Assembly (NCBI RefSeq): GCF_010668805.1
Contig: NZ_WUFT01000030.1
Span: forward strand, 1 to 47,115
Source of the DNA: Rhizobium phaseoli
GTDB taxonomy: Bacteria > Pseudomonadota > Alphaproteobacteria > Rhizobiales > Rhizobiaceae
Reading direction: 5' to 3'
Length of the DNA stretch: 47,115 nucleotides
Both the position numbers and the translations under genes were made by a program. Under the pieces are notes generated by a model, which was given only the letters and a program-made list of their open reading frames with translations, was not told where the DNA came from and ran no database searches. Numbering within the stretch: the stretch's first letter is position 1; every line of letters begins with the position of its first letter. Shown piece after piece: positions 1-8,275 of the stretch.

Positions 1-1
1 A

Positions 2-109
2 ACCGGCTCCAACGCTGCGCGAGATGAAAGCTTCGCGTTTCCGCCGGTTGCTCACACCGCGCCACTTGGCGTATTCAAAACCGCCGAGGCTCTAATCGCC
101 GCCGGATGA
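2..109 (+). CDS. possible C-terminal end of a gene cut by the window start
   Basis: A reading frame is open from base 2 to a TGA at 107-109 and gives about 35 residues ending in TAEALIAAG. I recognise no family. The same frame continues past the TGA without another stop into the gene starting at 179, so this could be the end of an upstream gene or the front part of one gene split by a nonsense codon. Frame 3 is also open here, to about base 93, so the coding call is weak. Confidence 0.25.
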   Translation, partial: TGSNAARDESFAFPPVAHTAPLGVFKTAEALIAAG

Positions 110-178
110 AAATTCAGTGGCAGGTCATCGGCAATAGGCTGGGAGAAGGATCGCGCCGGCAAGGCGAGTGACCGCAGG

Positions 179-619
179 GTGGAGGCCTACAAGTTGGTCT
201 CGGAGGTCGCGGCAGACTGTTCGCGTGTCACCAATCTCGTGACTACGAGTTGGCCAAATATTGAGCGGCGCATTTTAGCCGCCCTTCCCGATCACCCCGA
301 AGTCATAAAGACCTGCGGCGACGCAGTCACCAAGATGCTCTCAGAAACTGCGCAGATCCAAGCAATGGCCGAGAGCTACAAGCCAATGATACAGAGCGCC
401 AACACACCCCGGGACTGGGAGACTGGCCTCATGAAATTGCACGAGTGGCGAATCACGGCGGCCGGTCTCTATCCTCATGCAGAAGCGACGATTGGGCGTT
501 TCGAAAAATTACTCGCCGCGGCAGAACAAGGAGTGGCCCTGCCGGAGCATGGCGGCAGTGCAGAAAAGGTCGTGGCCTTAAGAGACCGTGATCGTGGGTT
601 TGACGCCCCACCACTTTGA
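179..619 (+). CDS. hypothetical protein, 146 aa
   Basis: I do not recognise this protein. It starts at a GTG (179) with only a weak purine-rich stretch upstream and encodes a soluble, probably helical protein with no signal peptide or membrane segment. The sequence has the composition of a real protein (for example SWPNIERRILAALPDHPEVI) rather than of a frame shadow. It converges on the minus-strand gene at 637-1722, leaving a 17-bp gap. Both genes lie on the 3' side of the tRNA-Ala gene, a common site for integrated accessory DNA. The frame upstream of the GTG stays open back to the TGA at 107-109, so the true start could lie a little upstream. Confidence 0.5.
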   Translation: MEAYKLVSEVAADCSRVTNLVTTSWPNIERRILAALPDHPEVIKTCGDAVTKMLSETAQIQAMAESYKPMIQSANTPRDWETGLMKLHEWRITAAGLYPHAEATIGRFEKLLAAAEQGVALPEHGGSAEKVVALRDRDRGFDAPPL

Positions 620-636
620 TTTTTGCCGACAGTGGC

Positions 637-1722
637 TCAATCGGTACCCATTGCCGGGAACAACGCCCACTCGGGCAGAGAACTCAAGGCAATGCCATCA
701 AGATATAGGGTGTCAAACGCATTCCCCTCCTTCCCATTGATGCGGACCCCGTTGACGTGGCGACGAAACTCGAAGCTAAATCGATGGTCGCTCAGTGGAT
801 GACCAGCCCACTCATTGATGGTGGTAATATTGTACTCCGAGAAGAAGGCGCGGAACTCTTGGAGGTGGCGCAGCGAATGCTTGTAGTCTCTACCTGCTGC
901 GATAAGCAGCCTTGCAGCTTTCTTGAGTTCGTCACCGCTCGCATAACTGGACGTGATAAGCTCCAGTGCGGCTTCGGGAGTTTCCTCGCAAAGCAGGGCC
1001 TCGACCCTTGATCGAGCAATACGAAGGTCTTTCACCGGATGGAACCCCGTACCCAATACGCCGGCACCGAACAAATGCCCTATCGTGATCGTGCGAGTAT
1101 TCAGCCGGCCCAGCCCGCGTGGTCCCACCTCATCAAACTGGTCTTCAATTTTTTCCGTATGGCCCAGCATTCCGCCTGACTTGCTGACGGCCTTCAAGGC
1201 TTGCACTGCTGCTGGGAATTTCCTTGAGAAAGTGGCTTTAACACGTTCTGCTTCCACTCCTACAGCCAGGGCTAGGTCGATCGCAGCAAGGGCAGCTTTG
1301 GTCAGCGGGAGTGATGCAAGGAGGAAGTCCTCCGCACGGGTCCGCTCCATGCGCTCAAGGTATTCCTCTTCGGCACGTCGTTGGTTTTCCTTGTCAGCAC
1401 AGCAGTGACCAATCAACGCAATGGATTGTCGGCTTTCTATCCAAACGAAGGAACCCTCAAGAAACTTCTCCTTTGGCCCGCACATTGCACAGGGGATCAT
1501 ACCGCGATCACCGCGCTTTTCCCGTGAGACATGGAAATCAGCTATCTTGCGGAATGGGAGGGTCTTCAGCACAGGCCCAAAATCAAGACCGGGGAAATCA
1601 TCCGGCTGCCCCCCGGCCTTCATGATGTCGATAAAGGTGCTGCGTTCATAACCTGGAAAATCCTTGTAGACGCGAGCAGCTTTCGCACTATCCAGCTTCG
1701 GAGCCTCGGCCCGTTTGACCAT
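637..1722 (-). CDS. hypothetical protein with a Cys/His cluster, 361 aa
   Basis: Unidentified soluble protein. The ATG at 1722 is preferred because AGAGG lies about 10 bases upstream; a TTG three codons earlier is also possible. Residues 78-81 form CxxC (PCAMC) and residues 106-108 are HCC, about 25 residues later, a spacing that could bind one zinc ion. An acidic, charged helical stretch (about 110-130, KENQRRAEEEYLERMERTR) follows. No nuclease, integrase or helicase motif is visible. With its convergent neighbour at 179-619 it forms a small gene pair next to tRNA-Ala. A role in a mobile or defence island is possible but nothing in the sequence shows it. Confidence 0.6.
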   Translation of the reverse strand: MVKRAEAPKLDSAKAARVYKDFPGYERSTFIDIMKAGGQPDDFPGLDFGPVLKTLPFRKIADFHVSREKRGDRGMIPCAMCGPKEKFLEGSFVWIESRQSIALIGHCCADKENQRRAEEEYLERMERTRAEDFLLASLPLTKAALAAIDLALAVGVEAERVKATFSRKFPAAVQALKAVSKSGGMLGHTEKIEDQFDEVGPRGLGRLNTRTITIGHLFGAGVLGTGFHPVKDLRIARSRVEALLCEETPEAALELITSSYASGDELKKAARLLIAAGRDYKHSLRHLQEFRAFFSEYNITTINEWAGHPLSDHRFSFEFRRHVNGVRINGKEGNAFDTLYLDGIALSSLPEWALFPAMGTD

Positions 1723-2053
1723 GCGCCACAACCTCTGATTCAGGTGGAGACTACAGTGTGATTACCTCCGCGTGATTCGGTCAAGACCTAAGGTTGAGAA
1801 ATACACCAAAAACGAGATGGTTGGCACATTGAGCGTTCAATGGCAGCCGAGAAACCTCTGTCGGTCGCGTGAGGGCGAGGCGCGCGCACTATAACAGGCA
1901 CTAAGATTCGCCACCTGAGCCTGGTGGAATGGCGCGGAGATTGGCGGCAACAAGCGGGGGTACCAATGGTGGGTACTTTGTTGGGTACTTGTCCGACTCA
2001 AAGATCATGCTATCTACTTGATATCAAACCAAAATATACCATGCGGGAAAATT
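1723..2053. other. intergenic region at the 3' flank of tRNA-Ala
   Basis: This 331-bp gap lies between the start of the 361-aa hypothetical gene and the 3' end of tRNA-Ala. I see no convincing gene in it. A 64-codon frame (1924-2118) runs through the tRNA and is not real. Around 1958-1998 the motif GGGTAC recurs three times (GGGGGTACC, GGGTACTTTG, GGGTACTTGT). Such a region beside the 3' end of a tRNA is where an att site would be expected, but no second copy of the tRNA end and no integrase are present in the window. Confidence 0.4.
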
Positions 2054-2129
<76 letters not shown>

Positions 2130-2279
2130 ATCAAGGTGGTCCGGCTCGGGGCCGGTCCTGGGATACTCCTCAAGGCGTGCCCTGCGGAGTGGCGGCTTAT
2201 TACTTCCGGTTTTCGGAGATAGCAAGCCTAAAAAATCCGGCCCGGAGAATTTTTTCCTCACCGGGCCGAAATGCAGTGG

Positions 2280-2663
2280 TCAGACTTCGTCTTCGTCGCC
2301 GGTCACGCCGATGATGTCGCTCATGTCGTCGTCGTCATCGTCTTCGTCTGGTGTGAGGAAGGTATCGTCGTCGTCATCGCCTTCGATTTCGACATCGTCG
2401 TCGCCCATATCGGGGATGTCGTCGCCGGAGGCGGCCTCATCGGCATCCTCAAGCGAAACCAGTTCGACTTCGGTGTTTTCAGTATCGACTTCTGCGACCT
2501 CGTCTTCCTCGGCAACGTCGGCGATCGCCGAGGTTTCCTGGAAGAAGGACAAGGGGTAGGACTTGCCGGTATAAGGAGAAACGACCGGATCCCGGTTCAG
2601 ATCATAAAACTTCTTGCCGGTTTCCGGATCGGTACGCTTGGTTCCAAGTTCCGCTTTCGCCAC
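2280..2663 (-). CDS. TIGR02300 family protein (FYDLN acid domain), 127 aa
   Basis: This is a short conserved alphaproteobacterial protein of unknown function. The N-terminus carries the family signature AELGTKRTDPETGKKFYDLN followed by DPVVSPYTGKSYPLSFF. The second half is extremely acidic, with long Asp/Glu runs near the C-terminus. The GTG at 2663 is chosen because it is preceded by GAGG at good spacing and gives the usual family N-terminus; an ATG 17 codons upstream exists but adds atypical sequence. The gene is divergent from cmk. Its position beside cmk and rpsA matches other rhizobia. Confidence 0.9.
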   Translation of the reverse strand: MAKAELGTKRTDPETGKKFYDLNRDPVVSPYTGKSYPLSFFQETSAIADVAEEDEVAEVDTENTEVELVSLEDADEAASGDDIPDMGDDDVEIEGDDDDDTFLTPDEDDDDDDMSDIIGVTGDEDEV

Positions 2664-2990
2664 TATAAGCCTCGTGAGAATGGCCGAATGCGAGATTCGG
2701 CAAATGCCGATCAAGCCGGCGTTCCATCGGAATTTATAAGCCGGTCCCCTTAATCGCTGTGGCTTCCTATGTCAAAGCCAAACTTCATGATCAGAGCGCA
2801 GGCTATTTCCGGCGCCGCCGGATGACCGGCCGGCGGGTTTATGGTAACCCGCCGCGGCAGCCGCAGATCGTAGCGAAGATTGGCGCCGGAAAGGATGGCC
2901 TTGCGAAGGAAATGTTATGCGTTTACAAATGATTACGCCATGCATGGCTCCGCGCCAGGCCCGTAAGTCCGCTGCCCCAGGATTGATCAC
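2664..2990. other. intergenic region between the TIGR02300 gene and cmk
   Basis: This 327-bp stretch separates the divergent TIGR02300 gene and cmk and must contain both promoters. It holds a perfect 9-bp inverted repeat with a 6-nt loop at 2831-2854 (CGGCGGGTT / AACCCGCCG), which lacks a T tail. I find no protein-coding frame of more than about 20 codons on the plus strand and no EPSP synthase sequence, although in related genomes I recall aroA between these two genes. Confidence 0.5.
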
Positions 2991-3638
2991 ATGACAACGA
3001 AGACCTTCACCATCGCCATCGATGGCCCGGCGGCGGCCGGCAAGGGTACGCTTTCGCGCCGCATCGCCGAGCAATACGGCTTCCATCATCTGGATACAGG
3101 CCTGACCTATCGCGCCACGGCCAAGGCACTGCTCGACGCCGGCCTGCCGCTCGACGACGAGGCGGTGGCGGAAAAGATCGCGCGCGAGGTTGAACTCGCT
3201 GGATTGGATCGCGATATACTTTCCAAACATGAGATCGGCGAAGCAGCCTCGAAGATAGCCGTCATGCCGGCGGTGCGCCGGGCGCTGGTCGAGGCGCAGC
3301 AGCGGTTTTCAACGAAGACGCCGGGAACGGTGATCGACGGGCGCGATATCGGCACGGTCGTCTGCCCGGATGCGCCGGTCAAACTCTATGTAACGGCGAC
3401 GCCGGAGGTCCGCGCAAGACGCCGTTACGACGAGATCCTCGGCAAGGGGGCGACGGCGGATTTCGCTGCGATTTTCGAAGACGTCAAACGGCGCGACGAA
3501 CGCGACATGGGACGGGCCGATAGCCCTTTGAAACCAGCTGACGATGCGCACTTGCTTGATACGTCGGAAATGAGTATAGAGGCCGCGTTTCAAGCTGCAC
3601 AATCGATCATCGATGCGGTCTTGAGCCGAAATGCCTAA
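2991..3638 (+). CDS. cmk: cytidylate kinase
   Basis: Cytosolic kinase that transfers phosphate from ATP to CMP and dCMP, feeding pyrimidine nucleotide synthesis. The 215-aa length is normal for the family. The P-loop GPAAAGKGT is at residues 12-20. The nucleotide-monophosphate-binding motif IDGRDIGTVV and the lid-region motif RDERDMGRADSPLKPADDA follow, as in bacterial Cmk. The ATG at 2991 follows an AGGA ribosome-binding site. It lies just upstream of rpsA in the same direction, the conserved cmk-rpsA order of proteobacteria; the 174-bp gap leaves room for a separate rpsA promoter. Confidence 0.97.
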   Translation: MTTKTFTIAIDGPAAAGKGTLSRRIAEQYGFHHLDTGLTYRATAKALLDAGLPLDDEAVAEKIAREVELAGLDRDILSKHEIGEAASKIAVMPAVRRALVEAQQRFSTKTPGTVIDGRDIGTVVCPDAPVKLYVTATPEVRARRRYDEILGKGATADFAAIFEDVKRRDERDMGRADSPLKPADDAHLLDTSEMSIEAAFQAAQSIIDAVLSRNA

Positions 3639-3812
3639 ATTGAAGCGATTTTGCATGCTCAAGAGCATGGATCGCTGTTAATGCAGCCTGAAATTCCGTC
3701 CAAGCGCCGGATTGCCCTCGTGAAAGAGGGCGGACTGGGTTCAGGCCCGTTCAACGCAAACCAACCGGCGCATACGTGTCCGCTTCGCTATTCAGGACAC
3801 GCAGGAGATTTT
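3639..3812 (+). promoter_or_regulatory. leader region of rpsA
   Basis: The 174 bp between the cmk stop and the rpsA ATG carry no gene of their own. The rpsA reading frame is open through this stretch and could be mistaken for an N-terminal extension back to 3651, but the GCAGGAG ribosome-binding site at 3801-3807 and the family's usual N-terminus place the start at 3813. A leader of this size could hold a promoter or an autoregulatory site for S1. No clear -35/-10 pair was identified. Confidence 0.4.
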
Positions 3813-5516
3813 ATGTCAGTAGCTACTCCCTCTCGCGAGGATTTCGCGGCCCTTCTCGAAGAGTCCTTTGCCAAGAACGATCTTGCCGAAGGCTATGTTA
3901 CCAAGGGTATCGTCACGGGCATCGAAAAGGATGTCGCCGTTGTTGACGTCGGCCTGAAGGTCGAAGGCCGCATCGCGCTCAAGGAATTCGGCGCCCGCGC
4001 CAAGGACGGCCAGCTCAAGGTTGGCGATGAAGTCGAAGTTTACGTTGAGCGTATCGAAAACGCGCTCGGCGAAGCAGTTCTGTCGCGCGAGAAGGCTCGC
4101 CGCGAAGAAAGCTGGGTCAAGCTCGAAGCCAAGTTCGAAGCTGGCGAGCGCGTCGAAGGTGTGATCTTCAACCAGGTCAAGGGCGGCTTCACGGTCGACC
4201 TCGACGGTGCGATCGCCTTCCTGCCGCGTTCGCAGGTCGATATCCGCCCGATCCGCGACGTCACGCCGCTGATGCACAACCCGCAGCCCTTCGAAATCCT
4301 CAAGATGGACAAGCGCCGCGGCAACATCGTGGTTTCGCGCCGCACGGTTCTGGAAGAATCCCGTGCCGAGCAGCGTTCTGAAATCGTTCAGAACCTCGAA
4401 GAAGGCCAGGTTGTCGACGGCGTCGTCAAGAACATCACCGATTACGGTGCGTTCGTCGACCTCGGCGGCATCGACGGTCTGCTGCACGTCACCGACATGG
4501 CATGGCGCCGTGTGAACCATCCGTCGGAAATCCTGAACATCGGCCAGCAGGTCAAGGTTCAGATCATCCGCATCAACCAGGAAACCCACCGCATCTCGCT
4601 CGGCATGAAGCAGCTCGAGAGCGATCCGTGGGATGGCATCCAGGCCAAGTATCCGGAAGGCAAGAAGATTTCCGGTACCGTCACGAACATCACCGACTAC
4701 GGTGCATTCGTCGAGCTGGAGCCGGGCATCGAAGGCCTGATCCACATCTCGGAAATGTCCTGGACCAAGAAGAACGTTCACCCCGGCAAGATCCTGTCCA
4801 CGACCCAGGAAGTCGAAGTCGTCGTTCTCGAAGTCGATCCGTCCAAGCGCCGTATCTCGCTCGGCCTCAAGCAGACGCTGGAAAACCCGTGGGCAGCATT
4901 CGCCCGCAGCCATCCGGCCGGCACTGAAGTCGAAGGCGAAGTCAAGAACAAGACCGAGTTCGGCCTGTTCATCGGCCTCGACGGCGATGTCGACGGCATG
5001 GTGCACCTCTCCGACCTCGACTGGAACCGTCCGGGCGAACAGGTCATCGAGGAGTTCAACAAGGGTGACGTCGTCAAGGCCGTCGTTCTCGACGTCGATG
5101 TCGAGAAGGAACGCATCTCGCTCGGCATCAAGCAGCTCGGCAAGGATGCAGTCGGCGACGCCGCTGCATCGGGCGATCTGCGCAAGAATGCAGTCGTTTC
5201 CTGCGAAGTCATCGCAGTCAACGATGGCGGCGTTGAAGTGAAGCTCGTCAATCACGAGGACATCACTTCCTTCATCCGCCGCGCTGACCTTGCCCGCGAC
5301 CGCGACGAACAGCGCCCTGAGCGCTTCTCGGTCGGCCAGGTCTTCGACGCCCGCGTCACCAACTTCTCCAAGAAGGACCGCAAGATCATGCTGTCCGTCA
5401 AGGCTCTGGAGATTGCGGAAGAGAAGGAAGCCGTTGCCCAGTTCGGTTCGTCCGACAGCGGCGCTTCGCTCGGCGACATCCTGGGCGCAGCCCTGAAGAA
5501 CCGCGGCGGCGAATAA
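3813..5516 (+). CDS. rpsA: 30S ribosomal protein S1
   Basis: S1 is the large RNA-binding protein of the 30S subunit that brings mRNA to the ribosome. The 567-aa product is the usual size for alphaproteobacteria. It has six S1 (OB-fold) repeats, roughly at residues 30-100, 115-185, 200-270, 285-360, 375-447 and 460-535. Repeats 3 and 4 are the most canonical (both contain NITDYGAFV followed by a GLLHVTDM or GLIHISEM type motif). The ATG at 3813 is preceded by GCAGGAG. The codon choice is strongly biased, as expected for a highly expressed gene. It follows cmk and is closed by a strong intrinsic terminator. Confidence 0.97.
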   Translation: MSVATPSREDFAALLEESFAKNDLAEGYVTKGIVTGIEKDVAVVDVGLKVEGRIALKEFGARAKDGQLKVGDEVEVYVERIENALGEAVLSREKARREESWVKLEAKFEAGERVEGVIFNQVKGGFTVDLDGAIAFLPRSQVDIRPIRDVTPLMHNPQPFEILKMDKRRGNIVVSRRTVLEESRAEQRSEIVQNLEEGQVVDGVVKNITDYGAFVDLGGIDGLLHVTDMAWRRVNHPSEILNIGQQVKVQIIRINQETHRISLGMKQLESDPWDGIQAKYPEGKKISGTVTNITDYGAFVELEPGIEGLIHISEMSWTKKNVHPGKILSTTQEVEVVVLEVDPSKRRISLGLKQTLENPWAAFARSHPAGTEVEGEVKNKTEFGLFIGLDGDVDGMVHLSDLDWNRPGEQVIEEFNKGDVVKAVVLDVDVEKERISLGIKQLGKDAVGDAAASGDLRKNAVVSCEVIAVNDGGVEVKLVNHEDITSFIRRADLARDRDEQRPERFSVGQVFDARVTNFSKKDRKIMLSVKALEIAEEKEAVAQFGSSDSGASLGDILGAALKNRGGE

Positions 5517-5538
5517 GCCTCGCATCCGCCTTTGAATT

Positions 5539-5577
5539 GAAGAACCCGCCGGATCGCTCCGGCGGGTTCTTCATTTT
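5539..5577 (+). terminator. Rho-independent terminator of rpsA
   Basis: A perfect 15-bp stem (5539-5553 paired with 5558-5572) with the tetraloop TCGC is followed by ATTTT. It begins 22 bp after the rpsA stop codon and is the most convincing terminator in the window. Confidence 0.93.
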
Positions 5578-5582
5578 CGGGC

Positions 5583-5725
5583 TAAAGCGCGTCGCAATCT
5601 TTCAGATTCGCTCCTCGTGCTTTAGCTCTTTATTTTTACGCATGTCGTTGCCGCAAAACCGCTGCACACTTTTGCGCGACATGCTTTAAGCGCGTCGCAT
5701 CAACGCTGCACACTTCCTGATGACA
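5583..5725 (-). repeat. rhizobial intergenic palindromic repeat, copy 1 (diverged)
   Basis: The segment around 5639-5692, read on the minus strand, contains the core AAAAGTGTGCAGCGGTTTT flanked by inverted GCATGTCG/CGACATGC ends. The same core occurs at 19012-19060 and 32911-32961. Flanking pieces (AAAGCGCGTCGCA at 5584, AAGCGCGTCGCAT at 5688) recur as direct repeats. The structure matches the short mosaic palindromes common between genes in Rhizobiaceae. It fills the gap between the convergent rpsA and the 523-aa hypothetical gene. Confidence 0.75.
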
Positions 5726-5739
5726 GGCATTATGGAAAT

Positions 5740-7311
5740 TTATTCCCAGCCGACCATGCGCTGATACAGCGCATAAACAGGGTCGGCGGCCGCGCCTGGC
5801 TGATGCGGTACCGGCTCGGAATCAATCATCCTCGGCGTCCTGCGCCCAGGCGCCGCGCTGGCTGCTTCGGCATCAGCTGCGGCATCCTCGCCGCCGGATT
5901 GCGCCTGCTGCTGATCCTCCTGTTGATCCCCTTGCTGCTGATCTGGCGGCGCCCCATTGTGGTGGTGCTGATGCTGGTGGTTCGTCTCGCCCGCCTTCTC
6001 GTTCGACGGGACATCCTTGGCAAACTGATAAGGGAGCTGCGAATAGGCAAGCCCCTCCGGCATCCTTGCCGCCAGCGGTAGATAGGAAGCCTCGGCCGTC
6101 TCGGGAATCGGCGCCATTGGCGGTGGCGCGGCGGCCTCTTTCGGCTGGCGGGTAGCCGCTGCCACGATCTCGGTATCCATCGGCGAAGGGCGAAGCACTG
6201 CGGACTGGCCCGCATCCGGGGCTGCGAACTCCGCCGGCTGCCTGGTCAAGGTTTCAGTCGCATCGCTGATGACGGCTTCGTCGAGGATTACATCGATCTC
6301 TACGGCTGCCTCGACGGGACCATCCTCCACCACAGCTTCGATATCCTGCTCGCGGATGATGGTGACGATCAATTCGGAGACCTCTTCGGTCATCGAAGCG
6401 ACAATTCCCGCCCAGTTCCTGGGAATGACGGGATCGCCCTTTTCCGACACCGCGCGAGGCTGGATGGCAGGGGCTTCCGGCGTTTCCTGCGCGTCCTCGG
6501 GCGCTGTGGCTTCGGTCGGCAAGACCGGCGCGGCTTCGATCTCCTGCGGCACAGATTTTTCCGGGGCGACCTCGCCTGCCGGCGCCGACGCGGACTGAGC
6601 CCGGTTTTCAGGCTGCGGCGTTTCCGGTTCGGCAGCGTCCACGGCCTCGGCGATGACCACTTCCTCGGCAATCACCAACGCCGCGGTCTCGATCAGCGCA
6701 CTGGCCGGCGCGGACACTCTGTCTGCCGGCTGGCGCGTAGCGGCAGGCCCGCGATCCTCATGCAGCTGGATCTCAGGCCGGGCTTCGGCGCGCATCGGCG
6801 AAGCGTCGTTCTGGCCGTAGGAACGCACGACGGCGCGGGCGGCGAGATCGCGATCCTTGTAGCGGACGATTTCCAGATAGGCGACGATGCGGGCTGCTTC
6901 AGGGCCTGTCGGGTTCTTCAGGGCCGCGGCGATCATCCGGAGCGGCAGGCTATGGCCCTCGGCAGTGAGTTGGCGCTCGACCTCGTCGATCCTGACGGCC
7001 GGCAGCCGTTGGATTGCATCGGCAAGCCGAGAGGCGAAAGCAAGATTGGTCTCGTCCTCGCCGCGATCCAGCGAGATCGCGCCGCTGGCGGCGTCGATGG
7101 CATCAAAAAGGGCCTCGACCATGCGCTCACGCGCTGCAAGGAGCAGGATACTGAGCTTGCCGGCAATGGCGGAATTCAGGTCTGCGGCTTCGACCGGGTT
7201 GACAGGCGTGGGCGCAATCACAGAACGGCCGAGGCCGCCGGCGACGATCGCCGCAGTCTGGCCTTGGGACGAAAAGCTTGCATTGGACGCTGCACGAACG
7301 GGAGTCAACAT
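5740..7311 (-). CDS. conserved-looking hypothetical protein, Pro/Ala/Glu-rich, 523 aa
   Basis: Function unknown. The ATG at 7311 is chosen because AAAGGAG lies seven bases upstream; the frame stays open further upstream, but without a ribosome-binding site. Residues 1-190 look folded and helical (for example LLLAARERMVEALFDAIDAA and RIVAYLEIVRYKDRDLAARA). From about residue 195 to 430 the protein is low-complexity Pro/Ala/Glu sequence, probably disordered. A His/Gln-rich tract (HQHQHHHNGAPPDQQQGDQQ) lies near residue 460. No signal peptide or membrane helix is visible. It is convergent with rpsA and divergent from nothing nearby; RNase D lies upstream on the same strand. Confidence 0.75.
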   Translation of the reverse strand: MLTPVRAASNASFSSQGQTAAIVAGGLGRSVIAPTPVNPVEAADLNSAIAGKLSILLLAARERMVEALFDAIDAASGAISLDRGEDETNLAFASRLADAIQRLPAVRIDEVERQLTAEGHSLPLRMIAAALKNPTGPEAARIVAYLEIVRYKDRDLAARAVVRSYGQNDASPMRAEARPEIQLHEDRGPAATRQPADRVSAPASALIETAALVIAEEVVIAEAVDAAEPETPQPENRAQSASAPAGEVAPEKSVPQEIEAAPVLPTEATAPEDAQETPEAPAIQPRAVSEKGDPVIPRNWAGIVASMTEEVSELIVTIIREQDIEAVVEDGPVEAAVEIDVILDEAVISDATETLTRQPAEFAAPDAGQSAVLRPSPMDTEIVAAATRQPKEAAAPPPMAPIPETAEASYLPLAARMPEGLAYSQLPYQFAKDVPSNEKAGETNHQHQHHHNGAPPDQQQGDQQEDQQQAQSGGEDAAADAEAASAAPGRRTPRMIDSEPVPHQPGAAADPVYALYQRMVGWE

Positions 7312-7541
7312 GGCATGCTCCTTTCGCAAAGTGACGATGAAAGCAGGCTCTATAAAAGGACCGCGCTCATCCGGCCCCCTTGCATCCCAGCAGATCCTCC
7401 TGTCCGCATGACGCAATGGCCGCGTCATCGAAATGCATAAACATTGATGGGAATTTTAGGAAAGAGGCGTTAACGAATCGCTAACGCCGCGGACAAGCCT
7501 CTCCACGGCGCTTGTCTGCCTACGTGTCGCCGGCAATTTCA

Positions 7542-8168
7542 TCAGCTATGGGCGAAGATATCGGCCTCTTCCCAGCCGAGCAGGTCGAGCTTGGCGCGGG
7601 TCGGCAGGAATGCGAAGCAGGCCGTCGCATGGTCGAACCGGCCGTCGCGAAGCAGGCGCTCCGTCAGCTTGTCGCGCAACGCGTGCAGATAGAGCACATC
7701 GGATGCGGCATATTCGAGCTGGGCTTGAGATAGCGGTTCGGCCGCCCAATCGGAAGTTTGCTGCGCCTTGGAAACATCGACGTCGAGCATCTCCTTGAGA
7801 TTGTCCTTGAGCCCGTGGCGATCGGTATAGGTCCGGATCAGGCGCGAGGCGATCTTGGTGCAGAACACCGGCGTCGTCGTCACGCCGAAAGTATGGAAGA
7901 GCACGGCAATATCGAAGCGGCCGTAATGAAAGATCTTCTGATGGGTGGGATCTTCGAGCAAGGCGACAAGATTGGGCGCGTCTTTCTGGCCGGCGGCAAT
8001 GCGGATGACGTCGGCGGTGCCGTCACCCGGCGAAAGCTGGACGACGCAGAGCCGATCCCGGCGCGGCACCAGGCCGAGCGTTTCGGTGTCGATGGCGATT
8101 GCGCCGGTGTAACGGGCGGCATCGGCCGCGGAAATATCGCCTACGTGATAACGTATGGTCGCCGCCAT
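7542..8168 (-). CDS. rnd: ribonuclease D-type 3'-5' exonuclease (short form)
   Basis: A DEDDy-family exonuclease that trims RNA 3' ends, probably in tRNA maturation or RNA turnover. Visible catalytic residues are D27 and E29 (DTET), D86 (HYGRFD), and Y153/D157 (YAASD), a complete DEDDy set. The 208-aa product is only the nuclease domain; the HRDC domains of the E. coli enzyme are absent, as is usual for the short rhizobial form. The ATG at 8168 fits the family start, although the ribosome-binding site is weak. The frame extends upstream to 8246, but that extension has no family-like sequence. Confidence 0.9.
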   Translation of the reverse strand: MAATIRYHVGDISAADAARYTGAIAIDTETLGLVPRRDRLCVVQLSPGDGTADVIRIAAGQKDAPNLVALLEDPTHQKIFHYGRFDIAVLFHTFGVTTTPVFCTKIASRLIRTYTDRHGLKDNLKEMLDVDVSKAQQTSDWAAEPLSQAQLEYAASDVLYLHALRDKLTERLLRDGRFDHATACFAFLPTRAKLDLLGWEEADIFAHS

Positions 8169-8275
8169 GAGATTATCTTTCGTTCGAATGTCAGGCTGAA
8201 CCGGCCTGAAATCGTCGTGTTTTAGCGCTATAGCGCAAAGCCGCAAAATGCGAAACTGCTTCCTGTGCGGGTGGG

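Noticed and set aside
1955..2000. Repeated GGGTAC motif near the tRNA, possible integrase remnant or att core
   Set aside because: No integrase domain can be read in any frame and there is no second copy of the tRNA end in the window.
3816..5525. 569-codon minus-strand frame opposite rpsA
   Set aside because: It is an antisense shadow created by the strong codon bias of rpsA; its composition is what the reverse reading of S1 repeats gives.
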